Assembly (NCBI RefSeq): GCF_015191005.1
Contig: NZ_CP040442.1
Location: forward strand, 434,001-498,000
Length of the DNA stretch: 64,000 bases
Reading direction: 5' to 3'
Source: Kaistella flava (ex Peng et al. 2021)
GTDB lineage: Bacteria > Bacteroidota > Bacteroidia > Flavobacteriales > Weeksellaceae
This document shows positions 33,929 through 42,797 of this stretch, piece by piece. Each line of letters begins with the position of its first letter. Within the stretch, counting starts at the first letter, position 1. The notes beneath the pieces were generated by a model. That model did not search any database, had not been told where the DNA came from, and saw only the letters and a list, made by a program, of their open reading frames with translations. The translations under genes and the position numbers were made by a program.

Positions 33929-35095
33929 ATGATTAAACTTTTTATGAATCTTCCAGATTCCCTTCAAAATAACCTCGAAAAATGGGGCGTTTTTTTTATC
34001 TATCTTTTTATTAATGGTTTATTTGTGGCGAAATACGGAGGTCATTTTTCATTTTACTTATTGCCCGTTTATAGTATCGCTATTTTCGTTATAGCGACTT
34101 TTTACATTAAAATTAACCTTAAAGATTTAGTCTATAAATATCTCTTTTGGATTTTAATTGGTTTGTTTTTCATTTTTAGTGTTGGATTGAACAATTATGT
34201 AGATGGAAACTCTTTGAATGTCGATCGCTGGGATGCGATGGAAGTTGGGATAAAAGCCCTATTTAATAATCATTATCCTTATGATCTTAAGGATTTTATG
34301 GGAAGAGAATCCTCCAACTTACCTTTTTTAATAGTCTTGGGAATGCCATTTTATTTACTATTCGGAAGTGTTGGATTTTTGCAATCTTTTAGTTTCCTGT
34401 TATTTTCTTATTTGGTTTTTAAAATTTTCGACCATTATAAATTACGATTAGCAGCGCTTGTTTTATTGGTTTTATCACCGAGTTATTTGTGGGAAGTTTA
34501 TACCAAAAGTGATCTTTTATCAAATTTCATTCTAGTTATCGGTTTTTCTTATATAATCTGGGCTCAATTTATCCATCATAAAAAAATCAAAATAGAGTGG
34601 GTTTCAATACTCACCGCCCTCATTTTTCTTACACGGCTTTCGGTCGTAATTCCCTTGATTGTTATTTTATTTAAAGCATTTTACAAATTTACTGTCAGAG
34701 AAAAATTGCGTTTTATCTCTGTTTTTATTTTGGTGGTTTCTGGATTTATATATTTCTTTTTTCGGAATGCTGCGAACTGGGATACGATTTTAGAACATAA
34801 TCCATTTACCATTCAAGGAAGTAAGCAGCCTTTATTTCTAAGTCTTTCATATATCGTAATGGCGGTAATTTTGGCTTTCAAGGTAAAATCTTATTTTAAT
34901 ATTGCTTTGTTTTCAGGATTGGTTTTATTTATCGCTGTATTTATTCCTTACCTATTGTATTTGGTGGAGTACGGATATGAAAACATAATGACTAATTCTT
35001 TTTTTGATTTGAGTTTTTTCAACATGTCGATGCCTTTTTTAATCGTAAGTTTGATTTTCATTTTGAAGAGAAATTTTAATATCAGTAAGAAATGA
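33929..35095 (+). CDS. Polytopic membrane protein, likely GT-C-type glycosyltransferase
   Basis: 388 aa with about 9-11 membrane helices. The first large loop holds VDRWDAMEVGIKALFNNHYPYDLKDFMGRESSNLPFL, a pattern (Asp in the first loop, YPY, then SN-P-F) typical of GT-C membrane glycosyltransferases that use lipid-linked sugars. The call is inferred from this and from context: it overlaps the GT2 gene start by 4 bases (ATGA) and precedes an epimerase and another glycosyltransferase. It could instead be a polymerase or an O-acyl-type carrier protein. Confidence 0.65.
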   Translation: MIKLFMNLPDSLQNNLEKWGVFFIYLFINGLFVAKYGGHFSFYLLPVYSIAIFVIATFYIKINLKDLVYKYLFWILIGLFFIFSVGLNNYVDGNSLNVDRWDAMEVGIKALFNNHYPYDLKDFMGRESSNLPFLIVLGMPFYLLFGSVGFLQSFSFLLFSYLVFKIFDHYKLRLAALVLLVLSPSYLWEVYTKSDLLSNFILVIGFSYIIWAQFIHHKKIKIEWVSILTALIFLTRLSVVIPLIVILFKAFYKFTVREKLRFISVFILVVSGFIYFFFRNAANWDTILEHNPFTIQGSKQPLFLSLSYIVMAVILAFKVKSYFNIALFSGLVLFIAVFIPYLLYLVEYGYENIMTNSFFDLSFFNMSMPFLIVSLIFILKRNFNISKK

Positions 35096-35898
35096 TTTCG
35101 GTAATTATTCCCATGTACAATGCAGAAAAGGTTATTGTTAATGCCTTAGATTCTGTTAAAAATCAAACTTCGAAACATGATTTCGAAATTCTGGTTGTCA
35201 ATGATGGTTCTGCCGATAAAAGTAAGGAAGTGGTTGAAACTTATATTCAACAAAATCCCGAACTTAATATTCTATTAATTAACCAAGAAAACGGCGGAGT
35301 TTCTAAAGCCAGAAATACTGGTTTAGAAGTGTCTAAAGGTGATTATATCGCTTTGTTAGATTCAGATGATGAATGGTATCCACAGAAAACAGAAAGACAA
35401 ATTAGTGTTTTAGAAAACGGGAATTTAGTAGTCGATTTTATAGGATCTCGAAGAACGAATCATGAAATTCTTTATCCTTACAAAATTGATAAAAATAATC
35501 TTGCACTCATTACTTTTCGTAAATTAATGTTCAGAAATGAAACGCAACCATCTACCGTTATTTTTAAACGTAAAGTTTTAAATAATAGTGGTTTGTTTGA
35601 TGGGAACCAGCGATATTCTGAAGATTTGAATTATTGGTTAAAAGTTTCCGAGCATAATAAAATGTACATTTTAAATGAAGAACTGGTTTTGACTGGTGCT
35701 GGGAAAAGAACCTTTGGCGTTTCCGGACTATCTGCGAATTTGGTAGAAATGGAAAAAGGTTTTCAGAAAAATTTGAAAGAAGTTTTTAAATTAAAGAGAA
35801 TTGGTATCGCTGAGTATATTGGATATTTCATTTTTTATAAATTGAAGTACATCTTTAGAATTAGCAGAAATAAAATGTTAAAATTTCAAGGAAAATAG
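35092..35898 (+). CDS. Glycosyltransferase family 2
   Basis: 268 aa. The GT-A fold signature is complete: VSVIIPMYNAEKVIVNALDSVKNQT near the start, ILVVNDGSADKSKEVVE with the Asp pair, GGVSKARNTGLEVSKGDYIALLDSDDEW with the DxD-like SDDE at about 89-92, and a later RYSEDLNYWLKVSEHN loop (compare the ED.. catalytic motif). It is soluble or peripheral. Donor and acceptor unknown. Translationally coupled to the upstream membrane protein gene. Confidence 0.93.
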   Translation: MISVIIPMYNAEKVIVNALDSVKNQTSKHDFEILVVNDGSADKSKEVVETYIQQNPELNILLINQENGGVSKARNTGLEVSKGDYIALLDSDDEWYPQKTERQISVLENGNLVVDFIGSRRTNHEILYPYKIDKNNLALITFRKLMFRNETQPSTVIFKRKVLNNSGLFDGNQRYSEDLNYWLKVSEHNKMYILNEELVLTGAGKRTFGVSGLSANLVEMEKGFQKNLKEVFKLKRIGIAEYIGYFIFYKLKYIFRISRNKMLKFQGK

Positions 35899-35948
35899 AA
35901 TTTTTAGTTGACGATAAAAGTTTTAATTTCATACATTTATAGAGAAAC

Positions 35949-35956
35949 TATCTTTG
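35949..35956 (+). promoter_or_regulatory. -7 element before the epimerase gene
   Basis: TATCTTTG matches TAnnTTTG and lies 60 bases before the TTG start at 36016. It suggests the last two glycan genes have their own promoter. No good -33 TTG was seen. Confidence 0.5.
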
Positions 35957-36015
35957 TTGGATTTTACAAAATAGAATTATAAACCCGAACTTTCGGAAAT
36001 ATCAAACGGATCAAT

Positions 36016-37149
36016 TTGAAAAATATATTAATCACCGGAGGAGCCGGATTTATCGGTAGTAATGTAGCCCTAAAACTTATCAGTCAAGGTTATTCTGTTA
36101 CGGTTTTAGATAATTTGTCAGAACAAATTCATGGTTCCAATCCTGAGAATTCTGCTTTATATCAAAGTATTTTGGGTAAAGTAAATTTCATTAAAGGTGA
36201 TATTACGAATAGAAAAGACGTTGAAAAAGTCATAGAAGGTCAAGATGCAATTATTCATTTGGCAGCAGAAACCGGAACTGGACAATCGATGTATTCCCTT
36301 GAAAAATATAATCAAGTCAATGTTTCTGGAACGGCTTTGCTTCTTGATATTTTAGTGAATCAAAAGAACTCGGTTAAGAAAATAATTTTGGCTTCTTCCA
36401 GAGCCGTTTATGGGGAAGGAAAATATCAAAATCCCCAATCAGAATCTGTTTATCCAAAGAGCAGATTGGTAGAAGTTATGCAGGAAGGCCATTTTGAAAT
36501 GACTGATGAAAATTGTCAGCTTTTGAAACCTTTAGCAACTGACGAAAACTCAAAATTACATCCAACTTCTTTTTACGGTCTGACCAAACTTCAGCAAGAA
36601 CAAATGGTGAAATTAGTCTGCGAATCGATTGGAATTAATTACGTGATTCTCCGCTATCAAAACGTTTTCGGCGTCGGACAATCGTTGCTCAATCCTTACA
36701 CCGGAATTTTATCCATATTTTCTACCCAAATTTTAAACGGAAATGCGCTCAATATTTTCGAAGATGGTTTGATGACCAGAGATTTCATCAACATCGAAGA
36801 TACAGTAGATGCAACCATTAAAAGTTTAGAATTAGAAACTGCGAATAATGAAATAATTAATATTGGAACCGGTGTCGCAACCGATGTTTTGTCAGTCGCA
36901 AATCTTTTAGTAAAAGCTTACGAAAAGGATGTTCCAATAGAAGTTTCAGGAGATTTTAGAGTAGGAGATATCCGACATAATTTTGCCGATTTGACTAAAG
37001 CAAAACAGCTCTTGGACTTCCAACCTAAAGTAAGTTTTGAAAAAGGAATTCAGGAATTTACGAATTGGGTTTTGCAGCAACCACGCATCGATAATAATTT
37101 AGAGCAATCTCTTCAGGAAATGAAAGAAAAAGGATTTTTGAAATCATGA
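36016..37149 (+). CDS. NAD-dependent nucleotide-sugar epimerase/dehydratase
   Basis: 377 aa starting at a TTG codon (36016), with MKNILITGGAGFIGSN immediately following; no suitable ATG lies upstream. Extended SDR: the Rossmann motif GGAGFIGSN is at about 8-16. The catalytic Ser/Tyr/Lys are in LASSRAVYGEGK and FYGLTKLQQEQ (YxxxK), with the NVFGVGQSLLNPYTG motif after. The substrate is probably a UDP- or dTDP-sugar for the surface glycan cluster. Its last 4 bases overlap the next gene's ATG (ATGA). Confidence 0.93.
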   Translation: MKNILITGGAGFIGSNVALKLISQGYSVTVLDNLSEQIHGSNPENSALYQSILGKVNFIKGDITNRKDVEKVIEGQDAIIHLAAETGTGQSMYSLEKYNQVNVSGTALLLDILVNQKNSVKKIILASSRAVYGEGKYQNPQSESVYPKSRLVEVMQEGHFEMTDENCQLLKPLATDENSKLHPTSFYGLTKLQQEQMVKLVCESIGINYVILRYQNVFGVGQSLLNPYTGILSIFSTQILNGNALNIFEDGLMTRDFINIEDTVDATIKSLELETANNEIINIGTGVATDVLSVANLLVKAYEKDVPIEVSGDFRVGDIRHNFADLTKAKQLLDFQPKVSFEKGIQEFTNWVLQQPRIDNNLEQSLQEMKEKGFLKS

Positions 37150-38186
37150 ATCTGGAAGGCAAAAAAATCTTATTTCTGTCAGCAAACTTTTTCGGTTATG
37201 AAAAAGCGATAGTCAACCGACTTCGGGAATTAGGAGCAGAAGTGGATTTCTATAATGAAAGACCTTCTGATTCTGTTTTGTCAAAAGGAATTATTCGGGT
37301 TAATAAAAATTTTTATTTCAAGAAGATTAAATCCTATTATCAAAAGATTTTAAACGAAACAGGTAATCAGAATTATGATTTTTTCCTTTTAATTAAAGGA
37401 GAAACGATTCCTTTTTCTTTTTTGAGAAAATTTAAAGAGCATCATCCGTCGGCAAAAATGATTTTTTATTCTTACGACACGGTTCAGGAATATCCGAAAT
37501 TCTTAAAACTATATTCTTATTTTGACAAGAATTTCACCTTCGAACCAAAAGATGCTCAGCACTATAATTTACATTTCAGACCGTTGTTTTTTCTTAATGA
37601 CTATCAGAATTCAACCACAGATAGTTCCATAAAATATGATGTTGTTTTTATTGGAAGTGCACACACTGACCGATATTTAATTGGTGAGAAAATCAAAGAA
37701 ATCGGTGAAATTAAAAATCTTAAAACTTACTTTTATTATTATGCCCAGAGTAAAGCAGCGTTTCGCTTAAAGAAAATTTTTGATCAGAATTTAAAGAAAT
37801 TTGATACTAAGAAATTGAGTTTTAAAAAATTAAAACATTCTGAAATTGCCTCCATTTATGCACAGTCTCGTTCGGTTTTAGATATCAATAAGCCGTTTCA
37901 ATTTGGATTATCAATGAGAACGTTCGAAACTTTAGCGTCTGGTAAAAAACTCTTGACCACGAATTCAGATATTAAAAATTATCCTTTCTATAATGAAGAT
38001 AATATTATGACGTTGGATCGGGATAATTTGGATGTTAATGCCGAATTTTTCGAGTCCGATTTTAAAGAAATTTCTACGAAAAATTTAGAAATGATGTCTT
38101 TAGATTCTTGGATTGCCTGTTTGTTTTTTAAAGATCAAGATGAATATTGGAAGAAATACCATTCTGTTTTTCAATCCAATAAGTAA
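37146..38186 (+). CDS. CgeB-like glycosyltransferase
   Basis: 346 aa, GT-B-like. It starts with a Rossmann-like segment (KILFLSANFFGYEKAIVNRLRELGAEVDFYNERP), then a second half YDVVFIGSAHTDRY and a C-terminal FGLSMRTFETLASGKKLLTTNSDIKNYPFY. The FETLASGK motif and the DVVFIG strand match CgeB/spore-maturation glycosyltransferases. It overlaps the preceding epimerase by 4 bases, so both are co-translated. The presumed job is a step in surface polysaccharide or lipid glycan assembly. Confidence 0.8.
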   Translation: MNLEGKKILFLSANFFGYEKAIVNRLRELGAEVDFYNERPSDSVLSKGIIRVNKNFYFKKIKSYYQKILNETGNQNYDFFLLIKGETIPFSFLRKFKEHHPSAKMIFYSYDTVQEYPKFLKLYSYFDKNFTFEPKDAQHYNLHFRPLFFLNDYQNSTTDSSIKYDVVFIGSAHTDRYLIGEKIKEIGEIKNLKTYFYYYAQSKAAFRLKKIFDQNLKKFDTKKLSFKKLKHSEIASIYAQSRSVLDINKPFQFGLSMRTFETLASGKKLLTTNSDIKNYPFYNEDNIMTLDRDNLDVNAEFFESDFKEISTKNLEMMSLDSWIACLFFKDQDEYWKKYHSVFQSNK

Positions 38187-38210
38187 TGAAATTTTCGATA
38201 TAAAGCACAG

Positions 38211-38243
38211 AAAAAGAGATACTCAATTGAATATCTCTTTTTT
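38211..38243. terminator. Bidirectional terminator between glycan cluster and secG
   Basis: An A-run, stem AGAGATA...TATCTCT and T-run lie between the convergent genes ending at 38186 and 38268. Confidence 0.85.
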
Positions 38244-38267
38244 ATTTTTGATAAAATAGTTCTTTAA

Positions 38268-38618
38268 TTAATCTGCTGCAGCAGGTGCAGGAGCTGGCAT
38301 CGTTGTAGAATTGTTAGTTCCAGGTGCAGTTTGTGGAGCCGGAGCTTCTTTCTTAGCTGGAGCTTGTTGGAATTGTTGACTAGGTTTTGCTGTTAAAATA
38401 ACACTTAATAAAATCAATACAACAATAATAGCTCCCAAAGTCCAAGTTGCTTTTTCCATAAAGTCATTGGTTCGTTGAACTCCAAATTGGGCAGATGATG
38501 TTCCACCGAAAGTTCCTGAAAGACCGCCACCTTTAGGGTTTTGTGCCATAACCATAATAACTAGTAAGATACTCGCAATCATGATAAGGATCATGAATAA
38601 TGTAAATATAGTGCTCAT
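38268..38618 (-). CDS. secG: SecG preprotein translocase subunit
   Basis: 116 aa. The pattern is two membrane helices (about 5-25 and 55-75) with the conserved Gly-rich loop AQNPKGGGLSGTFGGTSSAQFGVQRT between them. The C-terminus is an Ala/Pro-rich tail (APAPQTAPGTNNSTTMPAPAPAAAD), common in this group. It is part of the SecYEG channel, and the promoter is at 38642-38649. Confidence 0.95.
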   Translation of the reverse strand: MSTIFTLFMILIMIASILLVIMVMAQNPKGGGLSGTFGGTSSAQFGVQRTNDFMEKATWTLGAIIVVLILLSVILTAKPSQQFQQAPAKKEAPAPQTAPGTNNSTTMPAPAPAAAD

Positions 38619-38641
38619 TTTTTCTTCTGAATTTTAGTGTG

Positions 38642-38649
38642 CAAATATA
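38642..38649 (-). promoter_or_regulatory. -7 element of secG
   Basis: The minus-strand TATATTTG lies about 24 bases before the secG start codon. Confidence 0.6.
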
Positions 38650-38848
38650 AAGCTTTTTTTTGTAATTCCTTAACATTACTAAAGAATAATTACGCTTTAC
38701 TCTAAATAATTTCGAAATTTATTTCTACTTGGTTGTTTAGCAGAATTTACCGTAAGTAACGTCTTTTGTCCTATATGTTGCAATGCCAAAAAGCAATTTC
38801 TTTTTATACATCGAAAAACTTCGACTTTTAAAAAAGCTATAAAATACG

Positions 38849-38856
38849 TACCTTTG
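38849..38856 (+). promoter_or_regulatory. -7 element of the UvrD/PcrA helicase gene
   Basis: TACCTTTG matches TAnnTTTG and lies 14 bases before the ATG at 38871, giving a very short leader. Confidence 0.6.
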
Positions 38857-38870
38857 TCTGTCAAATTTTT

Positions 38871-41204
38871 ATGAAAATGGAGTATTTAAAAGGACTGAAT
38901 GAAGCGCAATATGAAGCCGTAACAACGCTCGAAGGACCATTGATGGTGCTTGCTGGAGCAGGATCCGGGAAAACCCGTGTGCTTACGATGAGGATTGCTC
39001 ATTTGATCACTAATTTAGTAGATCCTTTTAATATTTTGTCTTTAACTTTTACCAATAAAGCGGCAAAAGAAATGAAGGAAAGGATTGGGAAAGTAGTAGG
39101 ACAAAGCGAAGCGAAATCTCTTTGGATGGGAACTTTTCACTCTGTTTTTGCGCGGATTTTACGTTCAGAAGCTCATTATATTGGGTTTCCATCGAACTTT
39201 ACTATTTATGATTCCCAGGATTCTTTAAATGTGATTAGAAAGGTTTTAAAAGACCTTAAAATCGATTCTGATTTATATAAGCCTAAAAAAGTTCAGGCCA
39301 GAATTTCGAATTATAAAAATAATCTGATTACGGTAAAAGCGTATTTAAATAATCCAGAACTCATCGAAGCTGACGAACGTGCCAACATGAAAAGTATTGG
39401 CGTGATTTACCAGAAATATGTTGAGGCTTGTTTTAAAAATGGGGCGATGGATTTTGATGATCTATTATTAAGAACCAATGAGTTACTAACCAGGTTTCCA
39501 GAAGTTCTTGCGAAATACCAAGACCGTTTCCGTTATATTTTGGTTGATGAGTACCAGGATACAAATCATTCTCAATATTTAATTGTGAAAGCTTTGGCTT
39601 CTAAATTTGAAAATATCTGTGTGGTAGGAGACGATGCACAATCTATTTATTCCTTCCGTGGAGCCAATATTCAGAATATCTTAAACTTTAAAAAAGATTA
39701 TCCTGATGCAGTAACGGTTTCTCTGGAACAAAATTACCGTTCAACGCAAAATATCGTGAATGCAGCAAATGTTGTTATTTCTAAAAACTTACAGCAGTTC
39801 AAGAAAAACGTATTTAGTGATAATGAAGAAGGAGAAAAAATAAAAGTCTACCGTTCGCTTTCAGATGCGGATGAAGCGAATTTTGTGGCAGGTAATATTT
39901 GGGAACAGCATAATTCTGAACAAAAAAAATTCACTGATTTTGCCATTTTATATAGAACCAATTCTCAAACGCGTGCTTTTGAAGATGCCTTGAGAAGAAA
40001 GAATATTCCGTATAAAGTTTTTGGTGGATTATCCTTTTACCAAAGGAAAGAGGTAAAAGATTTAGTAGCTTATCTGCGAATTTTAATTAATGAAAATGAT
40101 TCAGAAGCACTTTCCAGAATTATCAATTATCCTGTGCGTGGAATTGGAGAAACGACTCAAAATAAATTAATTGTCTTTGCAGATTCTCAGAATGTTTCGG
40201 TTTCTCAGGTTTTGGATAATCTTGGTTTTTATGCACCAAACTTGAAATTAAATAATGGAATTTTAACCAAACTTTCTGATTTCTGGTCCATGATTAAAGC
40301 GTTTCAGGTCATGTTAAAAACTGAAAATGCTTATAATGTTGCAATGGAAGTTGCGAAAAGAACAGGTATTATTAAGTTTTTAAAAGATGATCAAACTCCA
40401 GAAGGAATTTCGCGCGTAGAAAATATTCAGGAATTAATGAACTCGATGCAGGGTTTCATTGAAGAACAGCAACAGCTGGACGATGGCGATCCTTCGCTTC
40501 CTAATTTCTTAGAAAATATTGCACTTTCTGCAGATACGCAAACCGATAAAAATGAAGATGGTGACCAGGTTTCATTAATGACGATTCACCTTTCAAAAGG
40601 ATTGGAGTTTCCGGTAGTTCACGTGGTTGGATTAGAGGAAAATTTATTCCCAAGTTTTATGAGTTCTTCCACCAGAGAAGAGCTAGAAGAGGAAAGACGT
40701 TTGTTTTATGTAGCGTTAACCAGAGCTGAAAAGCAAGTTTATTTTACCTACGCAGTTTCCCGTTTTCAATGGGGGAAAATTACGAGTGCAGAACCTTCAA
40801 GATTTTTAAGTGAAGTTGATGAGCAGTATTTGGAATTCGTTAATCCGGCGACTGAAAGTCGTTTCTCGAATAATTCCGGTTTAAAATCCAGTATTTTTGA
40901 TGACGAACCTTCAGAGCCAAGATTCTTTAAAAAGAAAGATGCCAAGAAAACAATCGAACGCAACGAGCCACAGCTGATTCCACAAAATTTAAAACCTGTT
41001 GCCACGGCAAGAATCATCAATCCAAGCGGTAATTCTTCACAGGATATCGAAGTTGGCGATAGAGTTCGTCATGACCGTTTTGGTGTTGGAGAAGTTATTT
41101 TCTTAGATGGAACAGATCCGCAGAATATCAAAGCAAAAGTGAAATTCCAGCACGAAGGCGAAAAGAATTTGATTTTGAAATTTGCGAAGTTGACGAAGGT
41201 TTAA
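38871..41204 (+). CDS. UvrD/PcrA-type DNA helicase (superfamily 1)
   Basis: 777 aa. Walker A is AGAGSGKT at 28-35. Other SF1A motifs read in order: LTFTNKAAKEMKER (Ia), LVDEYQDTN (II), VVGDDAQSIYSFRGA (III), LEQNYRST (IV), SLMTIHLSKGLEF (V) and RRLFYVALTRAEKQVYF (VI). The C-terminal tail with EVGDRVRHDRFGVGEVIFLDG resembles the Tudor-like RNA-polymerase-interaction domain of PcrA. It acts in repair and replication-transcription conflict resolution. Starts at 38871 or 38877 are both possible. Its terminator is at 41227-41264. Confidence 0.96.
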   Translation: MKMEYLKGLNEAQYEAVTTLEGPLMVLAGAGSGKTRVLTMRIAHLITNLVDPFNILSLTFTNKAAKEMKERIGKVVGQSEAKSLWMGTFHSVFARILRSEAHYIGFPSNFTIYDSQDSLNVIRKVLKDLKIDSDLYKPKKVQARISNYKNNLITVKAYLNNPELIEADERANMKSIGVIYQKYVEACFKNGAMDFDDLLLRTNELLTRFPEVLAKYQDRFRYILVDEYQDTNHSQYLIVKALASKFENICVVGDDAQSIYSFRGANIQNILNFKKDYPDAVTVSLEQNYRSTQNIVNAANVVISKNLQQFKKNVFSDNEEGEKIKVYRSLSDADEANFVAGNIWEQHNSEQKKFTDFAILYRTNSQTRAFEDALRRKNIPYKVFGGLSFYQRKEVKDLVAYLRILINENDSEALSRIINYPVRGIGETTQNKLIVFADSQNVSVSQVLDNLGFYAPNLKLNNGILTKLSDFWSMIKAFQVMLKTENAYNVAMEVAKRTGIIKFLKDDQTPEGISRVENIQELMNSMQGFIEEQQQLDDGDPSLPNFLENIALSADTQTDKNEDGDQVSLMTIHLSKGLEFPVVHVVGLEENLFPSFMSSSTREELEEERRLFYVALTRAEKQVYFTYAVSRFQWGKITSAEPSRFLSEVDEQYLEFVNPATESRFSNNSGLKSSIFDDEPSEPRFFKKKDAKKTIERNEPQLIPQNLKPVATARIINPSGNSSQDIEVGDRVRHDRFGVGEVIFLDGTDPQNIKAKVKFQHEGEKNLILKFAKLTKV

Positions 41205-41226
41205 TTTCCTTATTCATTTGTATAAA

Positions 41227-41264
41227 AACCAAAAGAGCTTTCAATTTGAAAGCTCTTTTGGTTA
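41227..41264. terminator. Bidirectional terminator after helicase gene
   Basis: The stem AACCAAAAGAGCTTTCAA/TTGAAAGCTCTTTTGGTT is long and A/T-flanked, 22 bases after the stop. Confidence 0.88.
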
Positions 41265-41456
41265 TATAATATTACCTATTTTAAATCTCTTTTAAGATGT
41301 AGTGAAACTTCTGAAAGTGGGATGAAATTAGATTAAAAAAAGTTCGGATAATTAATTTTGATAAAAGATCATTGTATTAAGATTTTGAAGTCTGGGTGCA
41401 GTTGCATTCAATTTACAAAATTGATAAATCGATTCTTATTAAATTTAAAGAATAAT

Positions 41457-41840
41457 CTACTTCACTAACTCCTCAAACAATCTCTCAAACGTCGCATCCA
41501 AATCTTGAGTTTTTCCCGGATGCGGACGAGAGGTCTGAATCACAGAACTTCTAACCGCAGTCAACCAACGGAATCTTTCGGGAATATCGAGTTGAGCAAT
41601 TGGGCCACCTTCTTTTGCGCCGCTTGCTACATTTTTAAAATTTTCAAGATTCTGAGCAATATCTTTATAGTCGAGTTTAGATTTCATCGACTGAAATTTC
41701 TCGGTGCAAAGATGGAATTCAAAACGGATATACTTTTCTCTTTTTGAAAACATAATTAGCCCAATATTGAAAAATTCTTCTCTTTCAACTTTCGGAACGA
41801 GCCGAATGACGGAGTATTCGTAAATTTTATTTTCTTGCAT
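41457..41840 (-). CDS. DUF3037 family protein, partner of HipA-like kinase
   Basis: 127 aa. It matches the DUF3037 family (YEYSVIRLVPKVEREEFFNIGLIMFSK near the start, then GPIAQLDIPERFRWLTAVRSSVIQTSRPHPGKTQDLDATFERLFEELV). Family members are usually encoded beside a HipA-like protein. Its start overlaps the end of the upstream kinase-like gene by 14 bases, so translation is likely coupled. Function unknown; an adaptor or antagonist of the kinase is an inference from linkage. Confidence 0.85.
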   Translation of the reverse strand: MQENKIYEYSVIRLVPKVEREEFFNIGLIMFSKREKYIRFEFHLCTEKFQSMKSKLDYKDIAQNLENFKNVASGAKEGGPIAQLDIPERFRWLTAVRSSVIQTSRPHPGKTQDLDATFERLFEELVK

Positions 41841-42609
41841 TTTTCGCTTCGTTTATAAAGTTTACAGAATGATCGCGGCGTGTTTTCAGGAAATTGAAAT
41901 ACACCTCTTTTATTTGTTCCGCGGAATCGTCGGTATCGTTCCAATCCAGCCAATCCATTGGAATTAGTTCTACAATGGCGTGTAGAATTTCATCGGTTAA
42001 AACAGATTTCGCAAACTGATCTGCTTCATCGAGCATCGTGGCTTGCGAAAGAAGGACGTGATCTTTTATATATACAAAAGGACTTAAAGCATGTTTCTCA
42101 AAATTCATCCAGGAATGGTGAAAATATAAGGAAGCACCATTGTCAATGAGCCAAAGTTCTTTGTGCCACATCAAAAGATTGGTATTCTTAAAAGTACGGT
42201 CGATATTGGTAATATAACCATCCAGCCAAACAATTTTGGAAGCTAAAAGTGGATCAACTTTAACCGAAGGATCGTAAGCAATCGCACCTGACAAAAAATG
42301 CAATCCTAAGTTTAAACCTTCCGAAAATTTAAGTAAATCCTGAATTTCTTCGTCAGCTTCTGTCCGTCCAAAATCTACATCGAGATTAGCAAAAACCAAT
42401 TCAGGAATCGGCAAACCCAAAACCTGTGAAATCTTTCCGCCTAACAATTCAGAAATTAACATCTTCACGCCGTGACCTGCGCCACGAAACTTTAAAACAT
42501 ATTTGAAATCGTCGTCTGCTTCAGCAAGTGCAGGCAAAGAACCGCCTTCTCGCAAAGGCAGAATGTACCGCATTACCGTAACTGTTCGAAGTGATAAATC
42601 TTGACTCAT
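41827..42609 (-). CDS. HipA-like kinase family protein
   Basis: 260 aa from the ATG at 42609 (MSQDLSLRTVTVMRY); an upstream ATG at 42624 lies against the promoter box and is rejected. The kinase-like signatures are retained: Lys40 in YVLKFRGAGHG, GYITNIDRTFKNTN at 131-144 (compare the HipA N-x-D-R-N loop) and LWLIDNG at 152-158, the metal-binding D-x-G. The protein is shorter than HipA (about 440 aa) and lacks the N-terminal HipA domain. The pair with DUF3037 is a known conserved neighbourhood of unclear role; a toxin-antitoxin link is speculation. Confidence 0.8.
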   Translation of the reverse strand: MSQDLSLRTVTVMRYILPLREGGSLPALAEADDDFKYVLKFRGAGHGVKMLISELLGGKISQVLGLPIPELVFANLDVDFGRTEADEEIQDLLKFSEGLNLGLHFLSGAIAYDPSVKVDPLLASKIVWLDGYITNIDRTFKNTNLLMWHKELWLIDNGASLYFHHSWMNFEKHALSPFVYIKDHVLLSQATMLDEADQFAKSVLTDEILHAIVELIPMDWLDWNDTDDSAEQIKEVYFNFLKTRRDHSVNFINEAKNARK

Positions 42610-42613
42610 AGGG

Positions 42614-42621
42614 CAAAAGTA
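42614..42621 (-). promoter_or_regulatory. -7 element of the HipA-like/DUF3037 operon
   Basis: The minus-strand TACTTTTG is separated from the ATG at 42609 by only 4 bases, suggesting a leaderless transcript and fixing the start codon. Confidence 0.7.
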
Positions 42622-42657
42622 CAAAAAAAGGTGATGCGGTCTATGAGTTTTTAAAAA

Positions 42658-42790
42658 GCCACGAATTCACGAATTTCTCTTTAAAAATACCACTTTATTT
42701 TATAATAAAAAGTACTGAAAGTTAATTGGAAATTTTTGAAATTATTTTTTCTCAATAATAGAATGTATCAAACATTCGTGAATTCGTGGC
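42658..42790. repeat. 133-bp element with perfect 17-bp terminal inverted repeats
   Basis: The left end GCCACGAATTCACGAAT (42658-42674) is exactly the reverse complement of the right end (42774-42790). The interior is AT-rich and non-coding. The same ends bound the element at 54380-54508. It lies in the gap between rlmH and the HipA-like gene. Confidence 0.88.
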
Positions 42791-42797
42791 AAAAAAA

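Noticed and set aside
42658..42790. Terminator between rlmH and HipA-like genes
   Set aside because: The arms are 100 bases apart and there is no T-run; the matching copy at 54380 shows it is a dispersed element.
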